NCBI RefSeq assembly: GCF_947507565.1
Contig: NC_089176.1
Location: 1,922,001 to 1,986,000, forward strand
Direction: 5' to 3'
DNA length: 64,000 nucleotides
DNA from: Oscarella lobularis
Lineage: Eukaryota; Porifera; Homoscleromorpha; Homosclerophorida; Oscarellidae
Shown here: piece by piece, positions 1-10,808 of the stretch
How positions within the stretch are numbered: the stretch's first letter is position 1
Layout of the letters: each line of letters starts with the position of its first letter
Program-made: the position numbers and the translations under genes
Notes under the pieces: generated by a model
Databases searched by the model: none
What the model saw: the letters and a program-made list of their open reading frames with translations, nothing else
What the model was told of the DNA's origin: nothing

Positions 1-1579
1 TGCCTGAAACGAATTCGGTCAAACACCAAATCGCGACGTTCGAGAACAAATTCCTGCTTCCTTTAGCAACGTATTCTCGCAATGCCCAACCTGACGAGAA
101 TCTTCTCGGAAGACACGATCGCTCCGATGTGCTCGACGCGCAGTCCGACGTCAAACTGGATCTCCTCTTCGCTTTCAATATTGGCGAGAGAAGTCCTCTG
201 GAAAAAGTGTATAAAAAATTTGTCAATAACACTATTATGAACTTCCCCATCGACACAGAAAAGACCCGCGTAGCTGTCTTGGTTCTCATGAACGGAACAA
301 TTTGGAAATTCGTTGGTACACCCAATCAAACTGACGTTCTCGAAGGAAATCCTCATAACATCTCAGAAAATCTCGAAGAGTTCATGGAAAATATTAACTT
401 GATGTTTGAGACAGGATTAGGCAGCGAACCGAGAGATGCGAAGAGAGTGGCTTTAATTGTCAGCGAACAACTTCCGAGGGTCGCTAATCAACAACGCGCT
501 TTGGCTGCACTGCTGCGTTACGGGCAATTGAACGTGAAATCACTCATTATTTCGACGCGAGACTTGCCGCATTACATGGAACCCACGGCGGATTTTATCG
601 AATTTCACACCGCCCATGATTTCCACACCTTTGTGAATTACTCAAGCCCAAGTAAAAATGGGGTGTTGCGTTCGGACTGGCGTCAATTATGTTTTTCTGT
701 ATAGCTACGGTCGACGATCTTTGCGGTGTAGCTGGAGCTCCGGGCCAGCGCTATCCCTTTTCAAACTTCTCGGTTGCAGCACGTGGGGCCTGGCCCTGGC
801 TCGTCACCGTCCTAGGCAAGGGAGAGTACGAATGCGACGGCGTACTCGTTCACCGCCGATGGGTAGTCACCGGTGCCGACTGTTTCAAAAAAGCGACTTA
901 CAACGGCAAAATCAACGGTTATAGAATAGAAGTCCGAGTTGGACAATATGAACTGAACGACAAGGACGACGGACTGACGTTAAGCGAGTACGACGGAATC
1001 GACGTTCTCACTCGAGGAGATCATCCGCCGCTTGGACTGAAAGTGTGGCGCTCAACAAGAAGATTCAAACCGGATATACTCGAGAACAACATGGCTGTTA
1101 TAAGGCTAGACATGCCTATAGAGGTGAGCCGCTTTCGAAAGCCTATCTGTTCACCAAGGCATTCGGAGTACAACACGATGATGAGCGATGAAAGGATTGC
1201 AGTCGGACAGACGGCGTTCCTTGTCGGGTATCAATACGTGAAAAATGGCGAACGCGTCGTCTCGAATGTTCCTATTGAGTCGAATGTTGTTATAGCTAAT
1301 TTGTCCGAATGCAAGCAGAGATGGCCTCAGAAAACGATTATAGATTCGAATCTGTGTGTTCGAGGCATTCCTGGAGATATTTGCTATGGAGGGACTGGCA
1401 CTCCTCTTATGTGTCAGGATCCTAAGACGAACCGATACATTCTGTGCGGTGTTGGCAGTTTTGGCTTTGAGGAGTGCAAGGACGGATATGCCGTGTATAC
1501 TAACATGAGGAAGTACGAAGAGATGATACGCGACACCGTTAGGATGCAATCGAGTTTGTATAACAAGATTATTTACTAA
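1..1579 (+). CDS. Factor B-like pseudoprotease, copy A (3' part; gene enters from left edge)
   Basis: Only the last two exons lie in the window: a vWA-type domain (to about 651) and a trypsin-like domain (705-1579). The intron between them (652-704) is short and phase 1. The rest of the gene would lie to the left. The protease exon is 875 nt, the same length as in copy D, and lacks the five-residue loop present in copies B, C and F. The catalytic His site reads TGADC instead of TAAHC, the Asp102 site reads NNMAV, and the Ser site reads GGTGTP instead of GDSGGP, so all three triad residues are replaced. The vWA start reads LLFAFNIGERS and has no DxSxS motif. By homology to the complete copies this is a secreted complement-like protein without protease activity; loss of activity is inferred from the residues. 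Confidence 0.9.
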
Positions 1580-1688
1580 TGAGACAATTTGCGGAAGTGA
1601 CCGAGTGAGTACAGTTTGTTTGGTTTGTTAATTTTTGTCTGTGGTAGCGTTTTGCATCATTATACTTTCTGTGCGAATTTTTTTTTTT

Positions 1689-2149
1689 CGATCACTCACT
1701 GATGCAGGGGCCCTGCACTGATGGGTGGTATCTGTTTCAAAAAGACGCAGCATCGTCCTGTTTTTTGACGGGTCTGACTTCCGCGGATCTAACGTCTAAT
1801 TGAAGACTTCCACGGAAGCGATGGGCTTCCGCTCCAAGCACGTAAAAGCAAGTGGGTGTTATGTAATGACGCAGGAGGAAGCGCAAGTGGCGGGGCACTG
1901 CTGCTGGTAGAAACCAGCAGAAAACGTCTTCAAATTCGCACTACATGTATGCATGAGTGGCCACAGATGCAGACAAGAATCAGCAAGCAAAGACCGTACC
2001 TGCGTGAATACGTGGGTCTAATTGTTCGCCATTGAAGCGACGTCATAATTTAATAAGCGAAAAGGAGGAAATTCAATCAGTGGATGTGCGTCTCTCTCCA
2101 AACCGCAACGTCACCTTGTACTTTAATTTTATTAGGGCTTCCAACGTGC
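1689..2149 (+). repeat. Duplicated upstream region of copy D, cut at the TATA box
   Basis: This stretch is nearly identical to 20368-20838, the upstream region of copy D, including the TGACGCAGGAGGAAGCG module. It ends at the first bases of the TATA box (gcggtat) and is followed by 20 T residues and then by sequence matching the 3' flank of copy D (from about 24555). No gene body is present, so this looks like a promoter left behind when a gene copy was deleted. Confidence 0.8.
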
Positions 2150-2153
2150 GGTA

Positions 2154-2173
2154 TTTTTTTTTTTTTTTTTTTT
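2154..2173 (+). repeat. Poly(T) tract at a deletion junction
   Basis: A run of 20 T lies between the truncated promoter copy and sequence matching the 3' flank of copy D. Confidence 0.95.
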
Positions 2174-3257
2174 GACGTGATTTATGTGTAGCGGTGCAAG
2201 TCGAAGAGCTGGTAACCGACCCGCGCTTGTGGCTCGATCGTCTGACGACATCATGAATCCGTCCCATCGCTATTTGCTTGAGCAGCGGATTAGACGTGTC
2301 TTGCGTTGATGTACTGAAGGCGGGAATTTCAGATTGCTAAACTGTCGTTTTGGATGGATGCGCGCACGCTATTTATTTGGACAGACCCCGTTGCACAGCA
2401 CAGCTGATAACCAGGGCTGATAACGGAATTCATTCAAAAGCGGCATCTAAAACCACTTTGAAATATGTATTAAAAACCGTACCCGGATATTTTTAAAAAT
2501 GAATCAGTCGCATAACTACGGAGCTCGCATGAGGCCACGGTTTTAACGCGCGTTGGCTTTCGATAACGAACGACGCAGGGCGAACGACGAGCGTTCGTGC
2601 ACGTAACAACGTTGCTCAGGGCGACACCGTCTCTATCGCGACACGTTCCGCGCTGTATGGATTGACGAAAGCTGCCTTCCGCCGGACGGCTCTGCCAACT
2701 GTTTCATTAGGACTTCCGCGGAATGAAGCGACTCATGGGCTTCAGCATCCGCCAAGATGACGCAGCAGGAAAGCGCAGACGATGCGAGCGGCGGCTAAGG
2801 AGGCAAGCCAATGGATACTAGACAACTAATGAATACTGTAACGGCGCACTTGCAGACGGATCGAGCATGACCTAAGAAATTCATGAACGTGTCCATTCCA
2901 TACATATTGTCCACAGTGGCACTGGTGGCACCTGGTGGAACTTTCCTTCGGATCCCTATGCACTGAAAAGACGCACTTCCTCGTTTCTGAAAAGCCAGTT
3001 TCTCTTTTCGATCTTCGCTTTCCTCGAATCGTGTTAGATATCTACGTACGATGCGTTCAGTTTCCCCATGCAGACCCTTGGTCTATGAAAAGGGGCCGTT
3101 TCTCACGTAGATTGCCTAGCCACAAACGATCCACGTACTCACTACTACTGCAGCTGTTTTGGTATTGTAATCCTGAAAGGAAAGATGTAGGAATTCGTTG
3201 TCAATCAAACTGTCGAGCTTAAAGGAAGTCCTCAGAACATCTTATAGATGCCTTTAG
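2174..3257. other. Intergenic array DNA with promoter relics
   Basis: No credible coding exon is seen. The first part resembles the copy D 3' flank. Near 2758 there is another TGACGCAGCAGG module, with GGACTTCCGCGGAA-like sequence before it as in other array upstream regions, so this appears to be degraded upstream DNA of an older copy. Confidence 0.5.
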
Positions 3258-3400
3258 GCTCGTCGCCGTCCTGTTAAACGGTGAGCACAAATGCGACGGC
3301 GTTCTCGTTCATCCATCGATGGTCGGTAACCGGTGCCGACAGTTTCAAGAGGCGACTCGATCGCACCAGCGGAATGAGACGAAACTCGCAGCGAGTCTTA
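3258..3400 (+). pseudogene. Relic of the factor B-like protease exon
   Basis: A short stretch matches the start of the protease exon (the GEYECDGVLVH, WVVTGADC and KKATRTSG regions) with many substitutions and no continuation. A related relic occurs at about 24836-24945, followed by the same flanking DNA, so both derive from one duplicated block. Confidence 0.65.
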
Positions 3401-3645
3401 GCTTGTCATGCAGCTAGCCTCAGCGCGTGTTCGTCTGACATTTATCTCTGCTAGCTATCTCCTTCTCTTTCTAGCTCTCTTTCTAGCTCTGTCTGGCTGG
3501 CTCGGAAGTGAAAATTTGATTCTGCCTAATGGATATGACGGATCCAAAGTGATCGTTAGCGGCTTGCTGACCCGTGTCCCGTTTTGGCGGAAGCGGCTCG
3601 ACTTCTAAGGAAGCGATGTGGTTCCGGTCTCCCGCCACAGTATTC

Positions 3646-3690
3646 GTAATGACGCAGCAGGAAGCGTAGATGATGCAAGTGGCGGGGCAA
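3646..3690 (+). promoter_or_regulatory. Conserved upstream module of copy B
   Basis: Contains TGACGCAGCAGGAAGCG followed by a second TGA(C/T)GCAAGTGGCG-like half. It lies about 296 bp before the TATA box of copy B. TGACGCAGC fits the TGACnnnGC core used by CNC-bZIP/Maf proteins and GGAAG fits ETS factors; factor identity is inference. The same module occurs at similar distance before copies C (13912), D (20554) and, as a variant, F (about 27512). Confidence 0.45.
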
Positions 3691-3929
3691 GTGTAACAGC
3701 GCTAATACAGTGTCCACTCGTGCATGCATGCATGCATGTAGTGCGACTTGGAAGACGTTTTTCCATCTAAGACATCAGCGTTAGACAATTCAACCCACAT
3801 GCCCCACTTAATTAATTATGAGACATAAAATTGAGGGAAGCAGCATAAAATTGGTGGAAGCGAATGATAGGAAATTCTATTTTCCTCTAAACCACGATGC
3901 TATATAACCGCTGACCGCTGGTAATTGTA

Positions 3930-4006
3930 TGCTTCCAAAGTGAAGTATAAAAGAACGACGACTTTGGTAGATTTGGCAGTCTCGTCTAGTCGCAGAATAC
4001 GACGAT
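3930..4006 (+). promoter_or_regulatory. Core promoter of copy B
   Basis: TATAAAAG at 3946-3953, then a TTTGGCAGTCTCGTCTAGT block that is conserved before copies C and D and more diverged before F. It probably holds the transcription start, about 30 bp after the TATA box. The 5' UTR would be only about 30 nt. Confidence 0.75.
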
Positions 4007-7000
4007 ATGATGAACAGGGCAGTCTTTGGATTCGTGCACGTACTTCTCCTGGCTGCAATCGTTGCAGGTAAAGAGTTCGCTCCAGTCCTTTCTTGTAACA
4101 ATAAACTATTTCTTGCAGGAGAGCGATATGTCAGTACGTGCGAACCTTACCTACTGCCTGAAAGTCGAGGAACCTTGGAGTATCCTCTTCCAAATAGCCG
4201 AGTACCCTACTATGCCAGAAACGTCGACTGCACGTGGAAGTTTCAGCCTGCCACTTTTCTCGGTATTCCTACCTCTTGCGATCGCATGGTCGCAACAGTG
4301 GAGTTTCTTGATACTGAGGAGGACGGAGACATCCTCGAGATCATAGATTCATCAACAAACAGAGTCTTGGCCAGTCTTTCAGGACAATCTGAAAGTTCTC
4401 GCGGTTTTCCTAAACAGTACGTCGCTTGCTCTTCTGAATTAACGATTCGTTTCAAATCAGACAACAATTGGGAAAGAAGACACGGGTTTAAGATTTCCTA
4501 CGCAACAGACAGTACGTAGCTCGGCACAATGGTACGCTTTATAAAAAAATTAATTCCAACCGTACCGCAGGAAACATGCTCAATCCAAAAATTATGACGT
4601 TTGGGTATGTTGATGCAGACTGGACAATTTGCGGATCTGAGAGTCGTCCAGCCTGCTTGAATTTCTTCAATATCCCTGACGGCACCGATATCTTTTATGC
4701 CGATGTTTCTAACCGAGTCGGCGACTCGGAAAGCGTCGGAATTACTTTCGAAGAAGGGTCAAGCAAGACTCTCTCTGCCAACAGACTGATCACATTTCAA
4801 CTTACGCGGACCTATCAAGGCTTTAAAGCAGAACTCTGCGGTAACAGTGCATTATTGAGCTGCAGTAAACGACATCCGAAGACGCTTTTCATTAGGTACC
4901 ACTACGTGTAAAAGTTCATCAGACTCAGTGCTAAATGGATACGAATCCCAATCTGTCATTCAATATTTAGGACGGTGCTCCAAGAAGGCAGCTACCTACT
5001 GCGACAAAGGCTATCACAATTACGATGGTTTTAATAAACGATATTGTAATAACAACGGAGAATGGGATCGTCCAAGTCCACCCCAGTGCAAAAGTAGGGC
5101 ATTTCTCAAAACAATTGGTTTTATGAAAAATCGCCTTTTATTTCGTAGGAATCAAGTGTTCCAATATACCTTCGATCGACAACGGACATTTTATCTTTTC
5201 CAACGAAAGCAAAAATGAATATTACGATGAAGAAAAGATTGAGTGGAAATGCGACAAGGGCTATTCCCACGTAGATAACTTCTACAGTAGACATCCCTTT
5301 TCTCCTTTCCCCTTTCATTCAATCTGGGACAAGATGGATTATATGTCACTTCACTACTATATGCCTCCTCCCTTGCACTGGAGGCTTCCAGGGCCAGGTT
5401 CTGATTTTCTCAGGCTTTTGGCATCGCGAGCAGGAAATATGACTTGCGGGGCTAATGGATGGAGAACAGTTCCTAAATGCCAACGTAGGCCTTGTCTCTG
5501 AGAGTTCAAACGACAAATTTTAAAAATTGATTTTTTGCAGCTATTCTATGTCCACAAATTAGACTGAAAAACGGCACGGTTTCGACTAGAAGGCAAATTG
5601 ACTTTATGCACCGCGGATCTTCAAGCTGGGGTTACATAGACAGGAGGCCTCATTATCTGTCGACTGCTAGCTTTTCTTGCAACAGAGGATTTACCCTTGT
5701 TGGCCACAGTGTCGCCACCTGTATGGCTAATTCGAATTGGAACGTTCCTCTTCCCAAATGTACAGTGGAGTCATTGCATACAGTATTGGTTAAACATTTA
5801 ATTTATTAAAATGCAGGTTTACCCAAGACTGATGCGGTCAAGGACCAAATCGCAACGTTTGAGAGCAATTTCTTGCTTCCCTTAGCAACGTATTCTCGCA
5901 ATGCCCAACCCGACGAGAATCTTCTCGGAAGACACGATCGCTCCGATGTGCTCGACGCGCAGTCCAACGTCAAACTGGATCTCCTTTTCGCTTTCAATAT
6001 CGCCGAGAGAAGTCCTCTGGAAGATGCGTATAAAAAATTTGTTAATAGCACTATTATGAACTTCCCTATCGACGCAGAAAAGACCCGCGTGGCTGTCTTG
6101 GTTCTCATGAACGGAACGATTTGGAAATTTGTCGGTACGCCCAATCAAACTGAGTTGCTCGAAGGAAATCCTCATAACATCTCTGAAAGTCTCGAAGAGT
6201 TCATAGAAAACATTAATTTGATGTTTGAGACAGGATTAGGCAGCGAACCGCGAGTTGCGAAGAGAGTGGCTGTGATTGTTAGCGAGCAACTTCCGAGGGT
6301 CGCTAATCAACAACGCGCTTTGGCTGCACTACAGCGTTACAATCAGTTAAACGTCAAATCACTCTATATTTCAACGCGTGACTTGCCTCACTATATGGAG
6401 CCCACAGCGGACTTCATCGAATTAAACACAGCCGACGACTTCCACGCGTTTGTGAACTACTCGAGCCCAAGTAAAATAACAGGATGAATTGTTTGGTCTA
6501 GCGTCAAATCTTGTTTTTTCTGTGCAGCTACGGTGGACGATCTTTGCGGTGTGGCTGGAGCTCCGGGCCAGCACTATCCCTTTTCCAACTTCTCGGTTGC
6601 AGCACGTGGGGCCTGGCCCTGGCTTGTCACCGTCCTTGGCAAGGGAGAGTACGAATGCGACGGCGTACTCGTACACCGCCGATGGGTAGTCACCGGTGCC
6701 GACTGTTTCAAGAAAGCGACTCGTACCAGCGGATGGTACGAAGGCAAAATCAGCGGTTATAGAATAGGAGTCCGAGTTGGACAATACGAACTGAACGACA
6801 ATGACGACGGACTGACGGTAAGCAAGTATGACGGAATCGACGTAGTCACTCGAGGGGATTATCCGCCGCCTGGACTGAAAGTGTGGCGCTCAACAAGAAG
6901 ATTCAAACCTGATACACTGAAACACAACATGGCTGTTATAAGGCTAGACAAGCCTATAGAGGTGAGCCGCTTTCGAAAGCCTATCTGTTCACCAAGGCAT

Positions 7001-7417
7001 TCGGAGTACAACACGATGATTAGCGATGAAATGATTGCAGTCGGACAGACGGCGTTCCTCGTCGGGTATCAATACGTGAAAAATGGCGAAAGAGTCGTCT
7101 CGAATGTTCCTATTGAGTCGAGTATTGTTATAGCTAACTTGTCCGAATGCAAGCAGAGGTGGCCTGAGAAAACGATTTTAGATTTGAATCTATGTGTTCG
7201 AGGCATTCCTGGAGATATTTGCTATGGAGCAACGGGCACTCCTCTTATGTGTCAGGATCCTAAGACGAATAGATACGTTCTGTGCGGTGTGGGCAGTTTT
7301 GGCTTTGAGGACTGCAGGGAAGGATACGCCGTGTATACTAACATGAGGAAGTACGAAGAGATGATACGCGACACCGTTAGGATGGAATCGTATTTGTATA
7401 ACAAGTCTCACTACTAA
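4007..7417 (+). CDS. Factor B-like secreted pseudoprotease, copy B (complete)
   Basis: Exons 4007-4067, 4119-4511, 4571-4840, 4896-5093, 5149-5484, 5541-5759, 5817-6470 and 6528-7417 join to 1006 codons plus stop. Every intron is phase 1. Residues 1-20 are a signal peptide, 21-151 a CUB domain, 152-241 an unassigned beta-rich domain with conserved Cys, 242-307 sushi 1, 308-419 sushi 2 with a long insertion, 420-492 sushi 3, 493-710 vWA, and 711-1006 a trypsin-like domain. CCPx3-vWA-SP is the complement factor B/C2 layout; the CUB is an addition. Asp769 replaces the catalytic His (GAC at 6701-6703), Asn replaces Asp102 (KHNMAV) and Thr replaces Ser195 (ACG at 7232-7234). The vWA lacks DxSxS. 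No protease activity or C3b-style Mg-dependent binding is expected; the role in immunity is inferred from architecture. An ATG at 4010 is an alternative start. Confidence 0.92.
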
Positions 7418-7579
7418 TGCGGAAGTGGCCGAGTGACTTTGTTTGTTTGTTTGTTTGTTTGGTTTGTTAGTTTGTCCGTCGGTGGTAGCGTTTTGTAGTA
7501 TCATTTTCGTTTCTTTGGATTTTCTTTACAAAATGGTTTATTTTGAAAAGGGTAGAAAAACAAACAAATATTCCGTTAT
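7418..7579. other. 3' flank of copy B
   Basis: Contains a (GTTT)n run near 7440-7460 matching the less regular run after copies A and D. No clear AATAAA was identified close to the stop. Confidence 0.4.
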
Positions 7580-7758
7580 CTACGGTGGCCCTGTAGGGTC
7601 AATTAAAAAGACGAAGTATATAAGGGTCAACCACAATACTTTTCCCACTTAGCCACGTTGCTTATCCTACTCATCATTCCCAATTACCCACAATACTTTA
7701 CTACCTATTGACACTTATATACTTCGACTTTTTAATTGATCCTACAGGGCTACCGTAG
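7580..7758. mobile_element. 179-bp MITE with 45-bp terminal inverted repeats
   Basis: The left end, starting CTACGGTGGCCCTGTAGGG, is the near-perfect reverse complement of the right end, finishing CCCTACAGGGCTACCGTAG-like with two or three mismatches over about 45 bp. The element is flanked by TTAT on both sides (7576-7579 and 7759-7762), a 4-bp target duplication. It has no coding capacity and would depend on a DNA transposase elsewhere; the superfamily is not assigned. Confidence 0.88.
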
Positions 7759-7792
7759 TTATCCCCTCTATCCCCTCTTCGTTAGTTCCCCG

Positions 7793-7918
7793 AACACCAG
7801 GGCGCGCGCGCGAGCGAAGCCCGCGCGCGCCCTGGTGGGAGGGTCTCTTAAACGTGATCGGGCAAAATCTCAAAGTGTGTATCTGTCGGTAACGCTCACG
7901 TCACAATCGCTCATTAAC
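7793..7918. repeat. Terminal direct repeat of the DIRS-like element (recombinase end)
   Basis: Identical except for about one base to 12559-12684 and in the same orientation. It begins with a strong palindrome whose arms are CACCAGGGCGCGCGCG and the complementary CGCGCGCGCCCTGGTG, around a GCGAGCGAAGC loop. The recombinase reading frame runs into it. Confidence 0.9.
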
Positions 7919-8718
7919 GCCCCGATCCGCAGGCTGTGTCCCCCGAACCGCTCTGACTCCACCCCAGCCTTGTCCAGCGCCGCCCGCAAACCGTCGACGA
8001 GCTGCCTTCGCGTCAGCGGGGCGCCATTTGGCCACAGGAACAGCGGGCCTTCCTGGGAGCCTCTTGCCGCCACGTAAGCTAAAAGCGCGGACACTGGGCA
8101 CATCCCTCCCGGCGGAGCCCGACCCAGGAAGACAAAAGCCCCCTCGCCGAACTGGTCGGTTTTAGACATCTTGATTCGTAACCTCACCCACGACGGGTCG
8201 GGGAAACGGTCGACGGCCAAGTCCCGCACCACTAGATGCCGCAACGGCGAAAACTCTCGAAGGGACGGCACCGTGAACTCCCCGACACGGAGGCACCCAA
8301 AAAACCCTACACACACTGCCGCCCACAGAAGCCGCGCCTGTGCCTGGTCCGCGAACCCGTTCCAAACGCCCCGCAATCGTGCCAGCAGAGGAACCGTCAG
8401 CGGCAAGCGAGAGTCCGTCTGACGCCGCCCCTCGTTTGCCTGCACGCGCTGAATACCCCGCAGCAGGCGGTCCAATAGCGGCGGCCGCGGTTGGAATGGG
8501 TCGGCGGCCCCCGCCGTGATGTGGAGGCTGCGCACCGCGGAGAGATACTGGCGCACGGTCGAGGCCGCGCAGCCGTCCTCCGCCAGCGCCGACGCAAAGA
8601 GGCAGAACGTGTCGAGCGAAGCGGGAACCGGACATATATTAAGGGCTTCACAGAACGACAGAAAACGACGCTGGCCGGACGAGTACGCTCTCCGTGATGC
8701 TGGAGCCAGGCCGTTTAG
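7870..8718 (-). CDS. Tyrosine recombinase of the DIRS-like element (C-terminally truncated)
   Basis: The open frame overlaps the end of the RT-RNase H frame by a -1 shift. The N-terminal half (APASRRAY ... FLSFCEAL ... STVRQYLSAV) is a typical SAM-like DNA-binding region of phage-integrase-type recombinases. The catalytic half shows the first Arg in GCLRVGEFT, a Lys in KMSKTDQFG and the HxxR box in GGHSLRIGA. Directly after HSLRIGA the frame enters the terminal repeat and stops about 16 residues later, too early for the usual second His/Trp and the nucleophilic Tyr. A Tyr in TDRYTL is present but its spacing is atypical. The protein is therefore probably inactive. Confidence 0.75.
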   Translation of the reverse strand, partial: LNGLAPASRRAYSSGQRRFLSFCEALNICPVPASLDTFCLFASALAEDGCAASTVRQYLSAVRSLHITAGAADPFQPRPPLLDRLLRGIQRVQANEGRRQTDSRLPLTVPLLARLRGVWNGFADQAQARLLWAAVCVGFFGCLRVGEFTVPSLREFSPLRHLVVRDLAVDRFPDPSWVRLRIKMSKTDQFGEGAFVFLGRAPPGGMCPVSALLAYVAARGSQEGPLFLWPNGAPLTRRQLVDGLRAALDKAGVESERFGGHSLRIGALMSDCDVSVTDRYTL

Positions 8719-10652
8719 CGTGTAGACGCGACGAGCCGCTTCCAGTGCGGGGAGGTCCAGGCCTCGTCGCCCCCAAGGAGGGCGTCGAGCGCGACGGCCA
8801 CCCCGTCCGGCACGACTCGCATGTCCAGCGCCACCTGCGAAAACGGCAGTCCAGTACGGTCGGCCCCTCGCGACAGCGCGTCTGCGAAAACATTATCTAC
8901 CCCCGCTATGTGTTCCGACCGAAAGCAAAAATTAAGTTGGGCTGCGACGAACTGCAACGCGCGCAGAAGAGGCAGCAGCCGCCCGTCCCTACTAGATCCG
9001 GAGTTGATCGCCGCCACGACCGTGGTGTTGTCGCACTGGAACAGCACCGACTCGCCACGCTACGTGGGACCCCAGACCACGGCCGCCACCAGCACCGGAT
9101 AGAGCTCCTTGGGCGCGATCGGCTGATCGCGCCATGGCAACGACCAAGGCGATGCAAAACCCCGCCACGGAGAAGAGGAGACGGCAACGGCGCCGTAGCC
9201 CCAACAGCCAGACGCGTCCGATTGCACGCGCAACGAAGGAGCCCATGAGCCGACCGTCGACGCCAGCCCGACGCCGTTCCACGACGCCGCAAACGCCAGC
9301 CACCACGCGATATCCGCCCGCGCGGCCTGATTCAGGCGCACAAAACGGTCGAGCTGCCGCGCCGTGTGAGCGAGGTCCAGAAGTCGACGCACGAACGACC
9401 GGCCCGGACGCACGACCAGACTCGCGTGATGCATCAAGCCGACGAGAGACAAGAGCTCCCGCTTAGTGCACGCCCGCTTGCCCGCGACAGCCGTCAGCTG
9501 CGACCTCAATCTGTGAAGCTTGTCCTCCGGGAGCCGCAAGACGCCGGCCACCGTGTCGAACTCGATCCCCAGAAAGGTGAGCGTCGACGCCGGACCCTCA
9601 ACCTTATGCATCGCGACCGGGACGCCGAGCACCTTGCACACCGCCAACGCCCTCTCCAAATTGCGAGCGCACTCCGACTTCCCGGCCCGGCCCAGCACGA
9701 GAAAGTCGTCGAGGTAGTGGAGACCGACGGTGACGCCAGCGCGGAACATGATCCACAGCAGGGCGTCCGCGACGGCGGAGAAGATCTTCGGCGCCGACCT
9801 CAGGCCAAAAGGCAACGCCGCGTCGAGGTACACTGCACCTTTCCAGCGAACGCCGAGAAGACAACGGTCGTCCGGATGCACCGGAACCACGCGGTACGAC
9901 GCTCGAAGGTCCAGCTTCGCAAGGAGGCAATCCGGACCAAGCAGGCGTACGAGGTCGACTGCGTCGTCGATACTCGCATAGCGAAGCGAGCACCAACGAC
10001 GATCGACCCCGTCGTTAACGCTGGCTGCCGCTGGAGCTGACAAATCGACGATGAGCCGCCACCGACCCGGTTGGTGAGGCTTCGGCAGAACGCCAAACGG
10101 GCTGACGTGCACCCGAGACGCGTACGGCGAGGCATCCAACGGCAGCATGCGTCGAGCGCGGACTTCGTCGTAGAGGTAGCCGTCGACGACCTCGGCGTGA
10201 GCCGTCGCCGAGCGTAAATTGCGCCCGGACACGCGCAACGGGCTGCCCGACGCGAACCCGATGCGAAAGCCCTCTCGAAAACCCTTGCAGATGTATTCGG
10301 CGAACGAACGATCCGGATGAGGCGCTAGCCAAAAAACCCAGCGATCGAGCACTACGGGCGTAGTCACCGTCGCCAGGGGCGCCGGCAACGGGTGACCATT
10401 TCGCACGCAGGCTTGGAGCGCAAAGAGGTCCGCCATGTAGCGATAGCGACCCCCCAAAACGTTGCACGCCAGCGAGCGAAGGCGCTCGAGCTCTACACAC
10501 GAAAAAACACAACCATACGGCGCCCAAACCTGCGCGACGTGGAGGGGAGAACGCTCGGAACGACGGAAAAAATACGCGAAAGCCATGGAGAACGGCCAGA
10601 AGCCAAAGGCGAAGAGCAAACGAGAAAAAGGAAAAAGCCAATAAATACGCAA
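8715..10652 (-). CDS. Reverse transcriptase-RNase H of the DIRS-like element (in-frame amber)
   Basis: The RT region contains the YLDD active-site box (about 9701-9720) and upstream the GFREGFRIGF and RNLRSA segments typical of DIRS-family RTs. The frame is interrupted by TAG at 9060-9062 and then continues unchanged into an RNase H region (FQCDNTTVVAAINSG, then HIAGVDNVFADALSR) ending at 8715. The amber lies where a Trp codon would fit, so it is probably a point mutation, although programmed readthrough cannot be excluded. The first Met at 10652 is the upstream limit assumed here; the true start may be nearer the gag stop at 10809. Confidence 0.8.
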
Positions 10653-10808
10653 TAATCACGATAAGCCAGCACACGCGCGCTAACCACGCGCAACTGCACA
10701 GCCGAAGCGATAACGACAAAGAAAACCAAAAAACGCCAACGAACAACCAACTAGCCGTGGCTACACTAGCAGTAGTCCACAAACGAAAACGTCACGCAGC
10801 CAACGCAG

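Noticed and set aside
1151-1549. Minus-strand open frames repeated in each protease exon
   Set aside because: They are antisense shadows of the duplicated protease exon.
4841-4925. Apparent frameshift between the second domain and sushi 1 in copies B and D
   Set aside because: A phase-1 GT-AG intron of 53-55 nt lies here (GTAACA donor, TTAG or CTAG acceptor). Removing it restores the frame in all copies.
5760-5816. Donor after CT in the third sushi module (KCT/GTGGAG)
   Set aside because: That site gives the wrong phase. Using AAAT/GTACAG keeps the conserved Cys and gives phase 1 like every other intron.
7870-8718. Recombinase as evidence for a Crypton DNA transposon
   Set aside because: The adjacent RT-RNase H and gag on the same strand make a DIRS/Ngaro-like retrotransposon the better fit.
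8491-10040. Plus-strand open frames in the retrotransposon
   Set aside because: GC-rich antisense shadows of the minus-strand gag, RT-RNase H and recombinase frames.
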